From assembly GCF_050947335.1 (NCBI RefSeq), contig NW_027473350.1:434001-498000 (forward strand): a stretch of DNA of 64,000 nucleotides, in the 5' to 3' direction. Source of the stretch: Megachile rotundata (Eukaryota > Arthropoda > Insecta > Hymenoptera > Megachilidae). Of the stretch, positions 30,951-48,970 are shown piece after piece; position 1 is the first letter of the stretch; each line of letters begins with the position of its first letter. The notes beneath the pieces were generated by a model. It saw nothing but the letters and a program-made list of their open reading frames with translations, was not told where the DNA came from and did not search any database. The position numbers and the translations under genes were made by a program.

Positions 30951-33132
30951 AGAACCACCATCAGACTATCACAATCATACAATCACAATCATACAATCAC
31001 AATCATACAATCACAATCATACAACCACAGTCATACAATCACAGTCATACAATCACTATCATACTATCACAATCATACAATCACAATCATACAATCGCAA
31101 TCATACAATCGCAGTCATACAATCGCAATCATACAATCACAATCACACAATCACAATCATACAATCACAATCTTCCAGTCACAGTCATACAATCACAATC
31201 ATACAGTCACAATCATACTATCGCAATCATACAATCACAATCATACCATCACAATCATACAATCACAACCATACAATCATAATCATACAATCACAATCAT
31301 ACCATCATAATCATACAATCACAATCATACAATCGCAATCATACAATCGCAATCATACAATCACAATCATACAATCACAATCATACAATCATAATCATAT
31401 AATCACAATCATACAATCACAATCATACTATCGCAATCATACAATCACAATCATACCATCACAATCATACAATTACAATCATACAATCGCAATCATACAA
31501 TCACAATCATAAGATCACAATCATACAATCACAATCACACAATCACAATCATACAATCACAATCATGCAATCACAATCATACAATCACAATCATACAATC
31601 GCAAGCATACAATCACAATCATACAATCATAATCATACAATCACAATCATACAATCACAATCATAGAACCACAATCAGACAATCACAATCATACAATCAC
31701 AATCATACAATCACAATCATACAATCACAATCATACAATCACAGTCATACAATCACTATCATACTATCACAATCATACAATCACAATCATACAATCACAA
31801 TCATACAATCACAATCATACAATCACAATCATACAATCACAATCATACAATCACAATCATACTATCACAATCACACCATCACAATCATACAATCACAATC
31901 ATACAATCAGAATCGTACAATCACAATCATACAATCACAATCTTCCAGTCACAATCATACAATCACAATCTTACAATCGCAATCATACAATCGCAATCAT
32001 ACAATCACAATCATACAATCACTATCATACAATCATAATCATACAATCACAATCATACAATCGCCAGCATACAATCACAATCATACAATCACAATCATAC
32101 AATCACAATCATACAATCGCAATCATACAATTACAATCTCCCAAATACAATCATACAACCACGATCATACAATCACAATCATACAATCACAATCATACTA
32201 TCACAATCATACAATCACAATCATGCAATCACAATCATACAATCATAATCAGACAATGACAATCATACAATCACAATCATACATTCACAATCATACAATC
32301 ACAATCATAGAACCACCATCAGACTATCACAATCATACAATCACAATCATACAATCACAATCATACAATCACAATCATACAACCACAGTCATACAATCAC
32401 AGTCATACAATCACTATCATACTATCACAATCATACAATCACAATCATACAATCGCAATCATACAATCGCAGTCATACAATCGCAATCATACAATCACAA
32501 TCACACAATCACAATCATACAATCACAATCTTCCAGTCACAGTCATACAATCACAATCATACAGTCACAATCATACTATCGCAATCATACAATCACAATC
32601 ATACCATCACAATCATACAATCACAACCATACAATCATAATCATACAATCACAATCATACCATCATAATCATACAATCACAATCATACAATCGCAATCAT
32701 ACAATCGCAATCATACAATCACAATCATACAATCACAATCATACAATCATAATCATATAATCACAATCATACAATCACAATCATACTATCGCAATCATAC
32801 AATCACAATCATACCATCACAATCATACAATTACAATCATACAATCGCAATCATACAATCACAATCATAAGATCACAATCATACAATCACAATCACACAA
32901 TCACAATCATACAATCACAATCATGCAATCACAATCATACAATCACAATCATACAATCGCAAGCATACAATCACAATCATACAATCATAATCATACAATC
33001 ACAATCATACAATCACAATCATAGAACCACAATCAGACAATCACAATCATACAATCACAATCATACAATCACAATCATACAATCACAATCATACAATCAC
33101 AGTCATACAATCACTATCATACTATCACAATC
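30417..33132. repeat. 1,358-bp (97-unit) tandem pair, block D
   Basis: Two copies lie about at 30417-31774 and 31775-33132. Anchors are actatc followed by the acaccatc string at 30503 and 31861, and gcaatc strings near 30867 and 32225, all 1,358 bp apart. The 215 codons read from 30865 and from 32223 translate identically, so little divergence has accumulated. Limits are placed within consensus runs and may slide by some tens of bases. Confidence 0.87.
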
Positions 33133-36100
33133 ATACAATCACAATCATGCAATCACAATCATACAATCATAATCAGACAATGACAATCATACAATCACAA
33201 CCATACAATCACAATCATACAATCACAATCATAGAACCACAATCAGACAATCACAATCATACTATCACAATCATACAATCAAAATCATACAATCACAATC
33301 ATACAATCACAATCATACAATCACAATCACACAATCACAATCATACAATCACAATCATACAATCACAATCATACTATCACAATCATACAATCACAATTAT
33401 GCAATCACAATCATACAATCATAATCAGACAATGACAATCATACAATCACAATCATACAATCACAATCATACAATCACAATCATACAATCACAATCATAC
33501 AATCACAATCATACAATCACAATCATACAATCACAATCATAGAACCACAATCGGACAATCACAATCATACAATCACAATCGTACAATCACAATCATACAA
33601 TCACAGTCATACGATCACAGTCATACAATCACAATCATACTATCACAATCATACAATCACAATCATACAATCACAATCATACAATCGCAATCATACAATC
33701 ACAATCACACAGTCACAATCATACTATCGCAATCATACGATGACAATCATACCATCACAATCATACAATCACAACCATACAATCAGAATCATACAATCAC
33801 AACCATACAATCATAATCATACAATCACAATCATACAATCGCAATCATACAATCACAATATTACAATCACAATCATACAATCACAATCGTACTATCGCAA
33901 TCATATAATCACAATCATACCATCACCATCATACAATCACAATCATACAATCATAATCATACAATTACAATCATACAATCACAATCATACAATCACAATC
34001 ATACAATCACAATCATACAATCACAATCATACAATCGCAATCATACAATTACAATCTCCAAAATACAATCTCCCAAATACAATCATACAATCAGAATCAT
34101 ACAATCACAATCATACAATCACAATCATACAATCACAATCATACTATCACAATCATACAATCATAATCATACAATCACAGTCATACAATCACAATCGTAC
34201 AATCACAGTCATACAATCACAATCTTACAATCACAATCGTACTATCACAATCACACAATCACAATCATACAATCACAATCATACAATCACAATCATACAA
34301 TCACAATCATACAATCACAATCATGCAATCACAATCATACAATCATAATCATACAATGACAATCATACATTCACAATCATACAATCACAATCATACAATC
34401 ACAATCATACATTCACAATCATAAAACCACAATCAGACAATCACAATCATACCATCACCATCATACAATCACAATCATACAATCATAATCATACAATTAC
34501 AATCACACAATCACAATCATACAATCACAATCATACAATCACAATCATACAATCACAATCATACAATCACAATCATACAATCGCAATCATACAATTACAA
34601 TCTCCAAAACACAATATCCCAAATACAATCATACAATCAGAATCATACAATCACAATCATACAATCACAATCATACAATCACAATCATACTATCACAATC
34701 ATACAATCATAATCATACAATGACAATCATACAATCACAATCATACAATCACAATCATACAATCACAATCATACATTCACAATCATAAAACCACAATCAG
34801 ACAATCACAGTCATACCATCACCATCATACAATCACAATCATACAATCATAATCATACAATTACAATCACACAATCACAATCATACAATCACAATCATAC
34901 AATCACAATGATACAATCGCAATCATACAATTACTATCTCCAAAATACAATATCCCAAATACAATCATACAATCAGAATCATACAATCACAATCATACAA
35001 TCACAATCATACAATCACAGTCATACTATCACAATCATACAATCAGAATCATACAATCACAATCATACAATCGCAAGCATACAATCACAATCATACAATC
35101 ACAACCATACAATCACAATCGTACAATCGCAATCATCCAATTACAATCTCCCAAATACAATCATACAACCACAATCATACAATCACAATCATACAATCAC
35201 AATCATACTATCACAATCATACAATCACAATCATGCAATCACAATCATACAATCATAATCAGACAATGACAATCATACAATCACAATCATACAATCACAA
35301 TCATACAATCACAATCATAGAACCACCATCAGACTATCACAATCATACAATCACAATCATACAATCACAATCATACAATCACAGTCATACAATCACAGTC
35401 ATACAATCACTATCATACTATCACAATCATACAATCACAATCATACAATCACAATCATGCAATCACAATCATACAATCATAATCATACAATGACAATCAT
35501 ACAATCACAATCATACAATCACAATCATACAATCACAATCATACAATCACAATCATACAATCACAATCATACATTCACAATCATAAAACCACAATCAGAC
35601 AATCACAATCATACCATCACCATCATACAATCACAATCATACAATCATAATCATACAGTTACAATCACACAATCACAATCATACAATCACAATCATACAA
35701 TCACAATCATACAATAACAATCATACAATCACAATCATACAATCGCAATCATACAATTACAATCTCCAAAATACAATATCCCAAATACAATCATACAATC
35801 AGAATCATACAATCACAATCATACAATCACAATCATACAATCACAATCATACTATCACAATCATACAATCATAATCATACAATGACAATCATACAATCAC
35901 AATCATACAATCACAATCATACAATCACAATCATACATTCACAATCATAAAACCACAATCAGACAATCACAATCATACCATCACCATCATACAATCACAA
36001 TCATACAATCGTAATCATACAATTACAATCACACAATCACAATCATACAATCACAATCATACAATCACAATCATACAATTACTATCTCCAAAATACAATA

Positions 36101-36354
36101 TCCCAAATACAATCATACAATCAGAATCATACAATCACAATCATACAATCACAATCATACAATCACAATCATACAATCACAATCATACAATCACAATCAT
36201 ACAATCAGAATCATACAATCACAATCATACAATCGCAAGCATACAATCACAATCATACAATCACAATCATACAATCACAATCATACAATCGCAATCATAC
36301 AATTACAATCTCCCAAATACAATCATACAACCACAATCATACAATCACAATCAT
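32365..36354. repeat. Higher-order block E, copy 1 (about 4.0 kb)
   Basis: This block pairs with 36,355-40,420. The offset begins at 3,990 (acaaccacagtcat at 32379 and 36369), becomes 4,004 (gcaatc strings near 33149 and 37153; acgatgac near 33739 and 37743) and reaches 4,032-4,060 further right. Whole consensus units were therefore gained in the second copy. The left half is block B material; the right half carries the tctcc and aaaacc modules of the block C type. Confidence 0.82.
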
Positions 36355-39300
36355 ACAATCACAATCATACAACCACAGTCATACAATCACAGTCATACAA
36401 TCACTATCATACTATCACAATCATACAATCACAATCATACAATCGCAATCATACAATCGCAGTCATACAATCGCAATCATACAATCACAATCACACAATC
36501 ACAATCATACAATCACAATCTTCCAGTCACAGTCATACAATCACAATCATACAGTCACAATCATACTATCGCAATCATACAATCACAATCATACCATCAC
36601 AATCATACAATCACAACCATACAATCATAATCATACAATCACAATCATACCATCATAATCATACAATCACAATCATACAATCGCAATCATACAATCGCAA
36701 TCATACAATCACAATCATACAATCACAATCATACAATCATAATCATATAATCACAATCATACAATCACAATCATACTATCGCAATCATACAATCACAATC
36801 ATACCATCACAATCATACAATTACAATCATACAATCGCAATCATACAATCACAATCATAAGATCACAATCATACAATCACAATCACACAATCACAATCAT
36901 ACAATCACAATCATGCAATCACAATCATACAATCACAATCATACAATCGCAAGCATACAATCACAATCATACAATCATAATCATACAATCACAATCATAC
37001 AATCACAATCATAGAACCACAATCAGACAATCACAATCATACAATCACAATCATACAATCACAATCATACAATCACAATCATACAATCACAATCATACAA
37101 TCACAGTCATACAATCACTATCATACTATCACAATCATACAATCACAATCATGCAATCACAATCATACAATCATAATCAGACAATGACAATCATACAATC
37201 ACAACCATACAATCACAATCATACAATCACAATCATAGAACCACAATCAGACAATCACAATCATACTATCACAATCATACAATCAAAATCATACAATCAC
37301 AATCATACAATCACAATCATACAATCACAATCACACAATCACAATCATACAATCACAATCATACAATCACAATCATACTATCACAATCATACAATCACAA
37401 TTATGCAATCACAATCATACAATCATAATCAGACAATGACAATCATACAATCACAATCATACAATCACAATCATACAATCACAATCATACAATCACAATC
37501 ATACAATCACAATCATACAATCACAATCATACAATCACAATCATAGAACCACAATCAGACAATCACAATCATACAATCACAATCGTACAATCACAATCAT
37601 ACAATCACAGTCATACGATCACAGTCATACAATCACAATCATACTATCACAATCATACAATCACAATCATACAATCACAATCATACAATCGCAATCATAC
37701 AATCACAATCACACAGTCACAATCATACTATCGCAATCATACGATGACAATCATACCATCACAATCATACAATCACAACCATACAATCAGAATCATACAA
37801 TCACAACCATACAATCATAATCATACAATCACAATCATACAATCGCAATCATACAATCACAATATTACAATCACAATCATACAATCACAATCGTACTATC
37901 GCAATCATATAATCACAATCATACCATCACCATCATACAATCACAATCATACAATCATAATCATACAATTACAATCATACAATCACAATCATACAATCAC
38001 AATCATACAATCACAATCATACAATCACAATCATACAATCGCAATCATACAATTACAATCTCCAAAATACAATCTCCCAAATACAATCATACAATCAGAA
38101 TCATACAATCACAATCATACAATCACAATCATACAATCACAATCATACTATCACAATCATACAATCATAATCATACAATCACAGTCATACAATCACAATC
38201 GTACAATCACAGTCATACAATCACAATCTTACAATCACAATCGTACTATCACAATCACACAATCACAATCATACAATCACAATCATACAATCACAATCAT
38301 ACAATCACAATCATACAATCACAATCATACAATCACAATCATGCAATCACAATCATACAATCATAATCATACAATGACAATCATACATTCACAATCATAC
38401 AATCACAATCATACAATCACAATCATACATTCACAATCATAAAACCACAATCAGACAATCACAATCATACCATCACCATCATACAATCACAATCATACTA
38501 TCATAATCATACAATTACAATCACACAATCACAATCATACAATCACAATCATACAATCACAATCATACAATCACAATCATACAATCACAATCATACAATC
38601 ACAATCATACAATCGCAATCATACAATTACAATCTCCAAAATACAATATCCCAAATACAATCATACAATCAGAATCATACAATCACAATCATACAATCAC
38701 AATCATACAATCACAATCATACTATCACAATCATACAATCATAATCATACAATGACAATCATACAATCACAATCATACAATCACAATCATACAATCACAA
38801 TCATACATTCACAATCATAAAACCACAATCAGACAATCACAGTCATACCATCACCATCATACAATCACAATCATACAATCATAATCATACAATTACAATC
38901 ACACAATCACAATCATACAATCACAATCATACAATCACAATCATACAATCGCAATCATACAATTACTATCTCCAAAATACAATATCCCAAATACAATCAT
39001 ACAATCAGAATCATACAATCACAATCATACAATCACAATCATACAATCACAGTCATACTATCACAATCATACAATCAGAATCATACAATCACAATCATAC
39101 AATCGCAAGCATACAATCACAATCATACAATCACAACCATACAATCACAATCGTACAATCGCAATCATCCAATTACAATCTCCCAAATACAATCATACAA
39201 CCACAATCATACAATCACAATCATACAATCACAATCATACTATCACAATCATACAATCACAATCATGCAATCACAATCATACAATCATAATCAGACAATG

Positions 39301-40420
39301 ACAATCATACAATCACAATCATACAATCACAATCATACAATCACAATCATACAATCACAATCATACAATCACAATCATAGAACCACCATCAGACTATCAC
39401 AATCATACAATCACAATCATACAATCACAATCATACAATCACAGTCATACAATCACTGTCATACAATCACTATCATACTATCACAATCATACAATCACAA
39501 TCATACAATCACAATCATGCAATCACAATCATACAATCATAATCATACAATGACAATCATACAATCACAATCATACAATCACAATCATACAATCACAATC
39601 ATACAATCACAATCATACATTCACAATCATAAAACCACAATCAGACAATCACAATCATACCATCACCATCATACAATCACAATCATACAATCATAATCAT
39701 ACAATTACAATCACACAATCACAATCATACAATCACAATCATACAATCACAATCATACAATAACAATCATACAATCACAATCATACAATCGCAATCATAC
39801 AATTACAATCTCCAAAATACAATATCCCAAATACAATCATACAATCAGAATCATACAATCACAATCATACAATCACAATCATACAATCACAATCATACTA
39901 TCACAATCATACAATCATAATCATACAATGACAATCATACAATCACAATCATACAATCACAATCATACAATCACAATCATACATTCACAATCATAAAACC
40001 ACAATCAGACAATCACAATCATACCATCACCATCATACAATCACAATCATACAATCGTAATCATACAATTACAATCACACAATCACAATCATACAATCAC
40101 AATCATACAATCACAATCATACAATCGCAATCATACAATTACTATCTCCAAAATACAATATCGCCAATACAATCATACAATCAGAATCATACAATCACAA
40201 TCATACAATCACAATCATACAATCACAATCATACAATCACAATCATACAATCACAATCATACAATCAGAATCATACAATCACAATCATACAATCGCAAGC
40301 ATACAATCACAATCATACAATCACAATCATACAATCACAATCATACAATCGCAATCATACAATTACAATCTCCCAAATACAATCATACAACCACAATCAT
40401 ACAATCACAATCATACAATC
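36355..40420. repeat. Higher-order block E, copy 2 (about 4.1 kb)
   Basis: This is the tandem partner of 32,365-36,354. Extra units relative to copy 1 lie in consensus runs, for example near 37.06-37.10 kb. A divergent module at 40135 reads tatcgccaatac where other copies read tatcccaaatac, a private change. The pair ends near 40,420, where copy 2 continues with actatcac and copy 1 with acaaccacagtcat. Confidence 0.8.
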
Positions 40421-42290
40421 ACAATCATACTATCACAATCATACAATCACAATCATGCAATCACAATCATACAATCATAATCAGACAATGACAATCATAC
40501 AATCACAATCATACAATCACAATCATACAATCACAATCATAGAACCACCATCAGACTATCACAATCATACTATCACAATCATACAATCACAATCATACAA
40601 TCACAGTCATACAATCACAGTCATACAATCACTATCATACTATCACAATCATACAATCACAATCATACAATCGCAATCATACAATCGCAGTCATACAATC
40701 GCAATCATACAATCACAATCACACAATCACAATCATACAATCACAATCATACAATCATAATCATATAATCACAATCATACAATCACAATCATACTATCGC
40801 AATCATACAATCACAATCATACCATCACAATCATACAATTACAATCATACAATCACAATCATACAATCACAATCATAAGATCACAATCATACAATCACAA
40901 TCACACAATCACAATCATACAATCACAATCATACAATCACAATCATACAATCACAATCATACAATCGCAAGCATACAATCACAATCATACAATCATAATC
41001 ATACAATCACAATCATACAATCACAATCATAGAACCACAATCAGACAATCACAATCATACAATCACAATCATACAATCACAATCATACAATCACAGTCAT
41101 ACAATCACTATCATACTATCACAATCATACAATCACAATCATGCAATCACAATCATACAATCATAATCAGACAATGACAATCATACAATCACAATCATAC
41201 AATCACAATCATACAATCACAATCATAGAACCACAATCAGACAATCACAATCATACAATCACAATCATACAATCACAGTCATACGATCACAGTCATACAA
41301 TCACAATCATACTATCACAATCATACTATCACAATCATACAATCATAATCATACAATCACAGTCACACAATCGCAATCATACAATCACAATCATAGAATC
41401 ACAATCATACAATCACGATCATACAACCACAATCAGACAATCACAATCATACGATCACAATCATACAATCACTGTCATACAATCACAGTCATACAATCAC
41501 AGTCATACAATCACAATCATACTATCACAATCATACTATCACAATCATACAATCATAATCATACAATCACAGTCATACAATCGCAATCATACAACCACAA
41601 TATTACAATCACAATCATACAATCACAATTGTACTATCGCAATCATACAATCACAATCATACCATCACCATCATACAATCACAATCATACAGTCATAATC
41701 ATACAATTACAATCATACAATCACAATCATACAATCACAATCATACAATCACAATCATACAATCACAATCTTACTATCACAATCATACAGTCATAATCAT
41801 ACAATCACAATCATACAATCACAATCGTACAATCAAAAATCATACAATCATAATCATACAATCGCAATCATACAATCACAATCATACAATCACAGTCATA
41901 CAATCACAATCTTACAATCACAATCATACTATCACAATCACACGATCACAATCATACAATCACAATCATACAATCAGAATCGTACAATCACAATCATACA
42001 ATCACAATCTTCCAGTCACAATCATACAATCACAATCTTACAATCGCAATCATACAATCGCAATCATACAATCACAATCATACAATCACTATCATACAAT
42101 CATAATCATACAATCACAGTCATACAATCACAATCATACTATCGCATCCATACAATCACAATCATACCATCACAATCATACAATTACAATCATACAATCA
42201 CAATCATACAATCACAATCATAAGATCACAATCATAAAATCACAATCACACAATTACAATCATACAATCACAATCATACAATCACAATCA
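40420..42290. repeat. Block C-derived segment
   Basis: The segment matches about 27.74-29.77 kb. The gcaatc string near 40457 corresponds to 27772 (offset 12,685) and that near 41143 to 28668 (offset 12,475), so 15 units are missing here between the two. The lost part covers the acaatcacaatctt / ccagtcac pair. The 15-bp unit is present at 41829. At about 42.24-42.29 kb, around two aagatc units, the string switches to block B/E material. Confidence 0.8.
41829..41843. repeat. 15-bp unit (+1), third copy
   Basis: The unit acaatcaaaaatcat occurs in the usual context, and the phase moves from 11 to 12 modulo 14. Confidence 0.95.
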
Positions 42291-45070
42291 TAAGATCACA
42301 ATCATACAATCACAATCACACAATCACAATCATACAATCACAATCATGCAATCACAATCATACAATCACAATCATACAATCGCAAGCATACAATCACAAT
42401 CATACAATCATAATCATACAATCACAATCATACAATCACAATCATAGAACCACAATCAGACAATCACAATCATACAATCACAATCATACAATCACAATCA
42501 TACAATCACAATCATACAATCACAGTCATACAATCACTATCATACTATCACAATCATACAATCACAATCATGCAATCACAATCATACAATCATAATCAGA
42601 CAATGACAATCATACAATCACAACCATACAATCACAATCATACAATCACAATCATAGAACCACAATCAGACAATCACAATCATACTATCACAATCATACA
42701 ATCAAAATCATACAATCACAATCATACAATCACAATCATACAATCACAATCACACAATCACAATCATACAATCACAATCATACAATCACAATCATACTAT
42801 CACAATCATACAATCACAATTATGCAATCACAATCATACAATCATAATCAGACAATGACAATCATACAATCACAATCATACAATCACAATCATACAATCA
42901 CAATCATACAATCACAATCATACAATCACAATCATACAATCACAATCATACAATCACAATCATAGAACCACAATCAGACAATCACAATCATACAATCACA
43001 ATCGTACAATCACAATCATACAATCACAGTCATACGATCACAGTCATACAATCACAATCATACTATCACAATCATACAATCACAATCATACAATCACAAT
43101 CATACAATCGCAATCATACAATCACAATCACACAGTCACAATCATACTATCGCAATCATACGATGACAATCATACCATCACAATCATACAATCACAACCA
43201 TACAATCAGAATCATACAATCACAACCATACAATCATAATCATACAATCACAATCATACAATCGCAATCATACAATCACAATATTACAATCACAATCATA
43301 CAATCACAATCGTACTATCGCAATCATATAATCACAATCATACCACCACCATCATACAATCACAATCATACAATCATAATCATACAATTACAATCATACA
43401 ATCACAATCATACAATCACAATCATACAATCACAATCATACAATCACAATCATACAATCGCAATCATGCAATTACAATCTCCAAAATACAATCTCCCAAA
43501 TACAATCATACAATCAGAATCATACAATCACAATCATACAATCACAATCATACAATCACAATCATACTATCACAATCATACAATCATAATCATACAATCA
43601 CAGTCATACAATCACAATCGTACAATCACAGTCATACAATCACAATCTTAAAATCACAATCGTACTATCACAATCACACAATCACAATCATACAATCACA
43701 ATCATACAATCACAATCATACAATCACAATCATACAATCACAATCATGCAATCACAATCATACAATCATAATCATACAATGACAATCATACATTCACAAT
43801 CATACAATCACAATCATACAATCACAATCATACATTCACAATCATAAAACCACAATCAGACAATCACAATCATACCATCACCATCATACAATCACAATCA
43901 TACAATCATAATCATACAATTACAATCACACAATCACAATCATACAATCACAATCATACAATCACAATCATACAATCACAATCATACAATCACAATCATA
44001 CAATCGCAATCATACAATTACAATCTCCAAAATACAATATCCCAAATACAATCATACAATCAGAATCATACAATCACAATCATACAATCACAATCATACA
44101 ATCACAATCATACTATCACAATCATACAATCATAATCATACAATGACAATCATACAATCACAATCATACAATCACAATCATACAATCACAATCATATATT
44201 CACAATCATAAAACCACAATCAGACAATCACAGTCATACCATCACCATCATACAATCACAATCATACAATCATAATCATACAATTACAATCACACAATCA
44301 CAATCATACAATCACAATCATACAATCACAATCATACAATCGCAATCATACAATTACTATCTCCAAAATACAATATCCCAAATACAATCATACAATCAGA
44401 ATCATACAATCACAATCATACAATCACAATCATACAATCACAGTCATACTATCACAATCATACAATCAGAATCATACAATCACAATCATACAATCGCAAG
44501 CATACAATCACAATCATACAATCACAATCATACAATCACAATCGTACAATCGCAATCATCCAATTACAATCTCCCAAATACAATCATACAACCACAATCA
44601 TACAATCACAATCATACAATCACAATCATACTATCACAATCATACAATCACAATCATGCAATCACAATCATACAATCATAATCAGACAATGACAATCATA
44701 CAATCACAATCATACAATCACAATCATACAATCACAATCATACAATCACAATCATACAATCACAATCATAGAACCACCATCAGACTATCACAATCATACA
44801 ATCACAATCATACAATCACAATCATACAATCACAGTCATACAATCACAGTCATACAATCACTATCATACTATCACAATCATACAATCACAATCATACAAT
44901 CACAATCATGCAATCACAATCATACAATCATAATCATACAATGACAATCATACAATCACAATCATACAATCACAATCATACAATCACAATCATACAATCA
45001 CAATCATACATTCACAATCATAAAACCACAATCAGACAATCACAATCATACCATCACCATCATACAATCA
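42290..45070. repeat. Block E-derived segment
   Basis: The segment matches about 36.87-39.65 kb, mostly at an offset of 5,419 bp (387 units plus 1). Anchors are gcaatc strings near 42572 (37153) and the acgatgac unit near 43162 (37743). Private changes include accaccaccatcat near 43343 in place of accatcacc and gcaattac near 43468. The match ends near 45,070, where the string goes to consensus, actatcac and acaatcagaatcat. Confidence 0.8.
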
Positions 45071-45077
45071 CAATCAT

Positions 45078-48000
45078 ACAATCACAATCATACTATCACA
45101 ATCATACAATCAGAATCATACAATCACAATCATACAATCACAATCATACAATCGCAAGCATACAATCACAATCATACAATCACAATCATACAATCACAAT
45201 CATACAATCGCAATCATACAATTACAATCTCCCAAATACAATCATACAACCACAATCATACAATCACAATCATACAATCACAATCATACTATCACAATCA
45301 TACAATCACAATCATGCAATCACAATCATACAATCATAATCAGACAATGACAATCATACAATCACAATCATACAATCACAATCATACAATCACAATCATA
45401 GAACCACCATCAGACTATCACAATCATACTATCACAATCATACAATCACAATCATACAATCACAGTCATACAATCACAGTCATACAATCACTATCATACT
45501 ATCACAATCATACAATCACAATCATACAATCGCAATCATACAATCGCAGTCATACAATCGCAATCATACAATCACAATCACACAATCACAATCATACAAT
45601 CACAATCTTCCAGTCACAGTCATACAATCACAATCATACAGTCACAATCATACTATCGCAATCATACAATCACAATCATACCATCACAATCATACAATCA
45701 CAACCATACAATCATAATCATACAATCACAATCATACCATCATAATCATACAATCACAATCATACAATCGCAATCATACAATCGCAATCATACAATCACA
45801 ATCATACAATCACAATCATACAATCATAATCATATAATCACAATCATACAATCACAATCATACTATCGCAATCATACAATCACAATCATACCATCACAAT
45901 CATACAATTACAATCATACAATCACAATCATACAATCACAATCATAAGATCACAATCATACAATCACAATCACACAATCACAATCATACAATCACAATCA
46001 TACAATCACAATCATACAATCACAATCATACAATCGCAAGCATACAATCACAATCATACAATCATAATCATACAATCACAATCATACAATCACAATCATA
46101 GAACCACAATCAGACAATCACAATCATACAATCACAATCATACAATCACAATCATACAATCACAGTCATACAATCACTATCATACTATCACAATCATACA
46201 ATCACAATCATGCAATCACAATCATACAATCATAATCAGACAATGACAATCATACAATCACAATCATACAATCACAATCATACAATCACAATCATAGAAC
46301 CACAATCAGACAATCACAATCATACAATCACAATCATACAATCACAGTCATACGATCACAGTCATACAATCACAATCATACTATCACAATCATACTATCA
46401 CAATCATACAATCATAATCATACAATCACAGTCACACAATCGCAATCATACAATCACAATCATAGAATCACAATCATACAATCACGATCATACAACCACA
46501 ATCAGACAATCACAATCATACAATCACAATCATACAATCACTGTCATACAATCACAGTCATACAATCACAGTCATACAATCACAATCATACTATCACAAT
46601 CATACTATCACAATCATACAATCATAATCATACAATCACAGTCATACAATCGCAATCATACAACCACAATATTACAATCACAATCATACAATCACAATTG
46701 TACTATCGCAATCATACAATCACAATCATACCATCACCATCATACAATCACAATCATACAGTCATAATCATACAATTACAATCATACAATCACAATCATA
46801 CAATCACAATCATACAATCACAATCATACAATCACAATCTTACTATCACAATCATACAGTCATAATCATACAATCACAATCATACAATCACAATCGTACA
46901 ATCAAAAATCATACAATCATAATCATACAATCGCAATCATACAATCACAATCATACAATCACAGTCATACAATCACAATCTTACAATCACAATCATACTA
47001 TCACAATCACACGATCACAATCATACAATCACAATCATACAATCAGAATCGTACAATCACAATCATACAATCACAATCTTCCAGTCACAATCATACAATC
47101 ACAATCTTACAATCGCAATCATACAATCGCAATCATACAATCACAATCATACAATCACTATCATACAATCATAATCATACAATCACAGTCATACAATCAC
47201 AATCATACTATCGCATCCATACAATCACAATCATACCATCACAATCATACAATTACAATCATACAATCACAATCATACAATCACAATCATAAGATCACAA
47301 TCATACAATCACAATCACACAATTACAATCATACAATCACAATCATACAATCACAATCATACAATCGCAAGCATACAATCACAATCATACAATCATAATC
47401 ATACAATCACAATCATACAATCACAATCGTACAATCACAATCATACAATCAAAATCATACAATCACAATCATACAATCACAATCGTGCAATCACAATCAT
47501 ACAATCGCAATCATACAATCGCAATCATACAATCACAATCATACAATCACAATCATACAATCACAATCATACAATCACAATCATACAATCGCAATCAAAC
47601 AATCACAATCATACTACCGCAATCATACAATCACAATCATACCATCACAATCATACAATTACAATCATACAGTCACAATCATACAACCACAATCATACAA
47701 TCAAAATCATACAATCGCAATCATACTATCACAAACATACAATCAAAATCATACAATCACAATCATACAATCACAATCATACAATCACAATCACACAATC
47801 ACAATCATACAATCACAATCATACAATCACAATCATACTATCACAATCATACTATCACAATCATACAATCACAATTATGCAATCACAATCATACAATCAT
47901 AATCAGACAATGACAATCATACAATCACAATCATACAATCACAATCATACAATCACAATCATACAATCACAATCATACAATCACAATCATACAATCACAA

Positions 48001-48970
48001 TCATACAATCACAATCATACAATCACAATCATACAATCACAATCATACAATCACAATCATACAATCACAATCATAGAACCACAATCAGACAATCACAATC
48101 ATACAATCACAATCGTACAATCACAATCATACAATCACAGTCATACGATCACAGTCATACAATCACAATCATACTATCACAATCATACAATCACAATCAT
48201 ACAATCACAATCATACAATCGCAATCATACAATCACAATCACACAATCACAATCATACAATCGCAATCATACAGTCACAATCATACAATCACAATCATAC
48301 AGTCACAATCATACTATCGCAATCATACGGTCACAATCATACCATCACAATCATACAATCACAACCATACAATCAGAATCATACAATCACAACCATACAA
48401 TCATAATCATACAATCACAATCATACAATCGCAATCATACAATCACAATATTACAATCACAATCATACAATCACAATCGTACTATCGCAATCATACAATC
48501 ACAATCATACCATCACCATCATACAATCACAATCATACAATCATAATCATACAATTACAATCATACAATCACAATCATACAATCACAATCATACAATCAC
48601 AATCATACAATCACAATCATACTATCACAATCATACAATCATAATCATACAATCACAGTCATACAATCACAATCGTACAATCACAGTCATACAATCACAA
48701 TCTTACAATCACAATCGTACTATCACAATCACACAATCACAATCATACAATCACAATCATACAATCACAATCATACAATCACAATCATACAATCACAATC
48801 ATGCAATCACAATCATACAATCATAATCATACAATGACAATCATACAATCACAATCATACAATCACAATCATACAATCACAATCATACAATCACAATCAT
48901 ACATTCACAATCATAAAACCACAATCAGACAATCACAATCATACCATCACCATCATACAATCACAATCAT
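45078..48970. repeat. Higher-order block G, copy 1 (3,893 bp)
   Basis: This block pairs with 48,971-52,863 at a constant 3,893 bp (278 units plus 1). Anchors are actatc at 45092 (48985), gcaatc strings near 45316 (49209), 46212 (50105) and 47879 (51772), and the 15-bp unit at 46898 (50791). A pure run of 11 consensus units lies at 47921-48074. Translated strings over four long stretches are the same in both copies. The content is block C-like in its left three quarters. Confidence 0.9.
46898..46912. repeat. 15-bp unit (+1), fourth copy
   Basis: The unit acaatcaaaaatcat occurs in the usual context, and the phase moves from 12 to 13 modulo 14. Confidence 0.95.
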
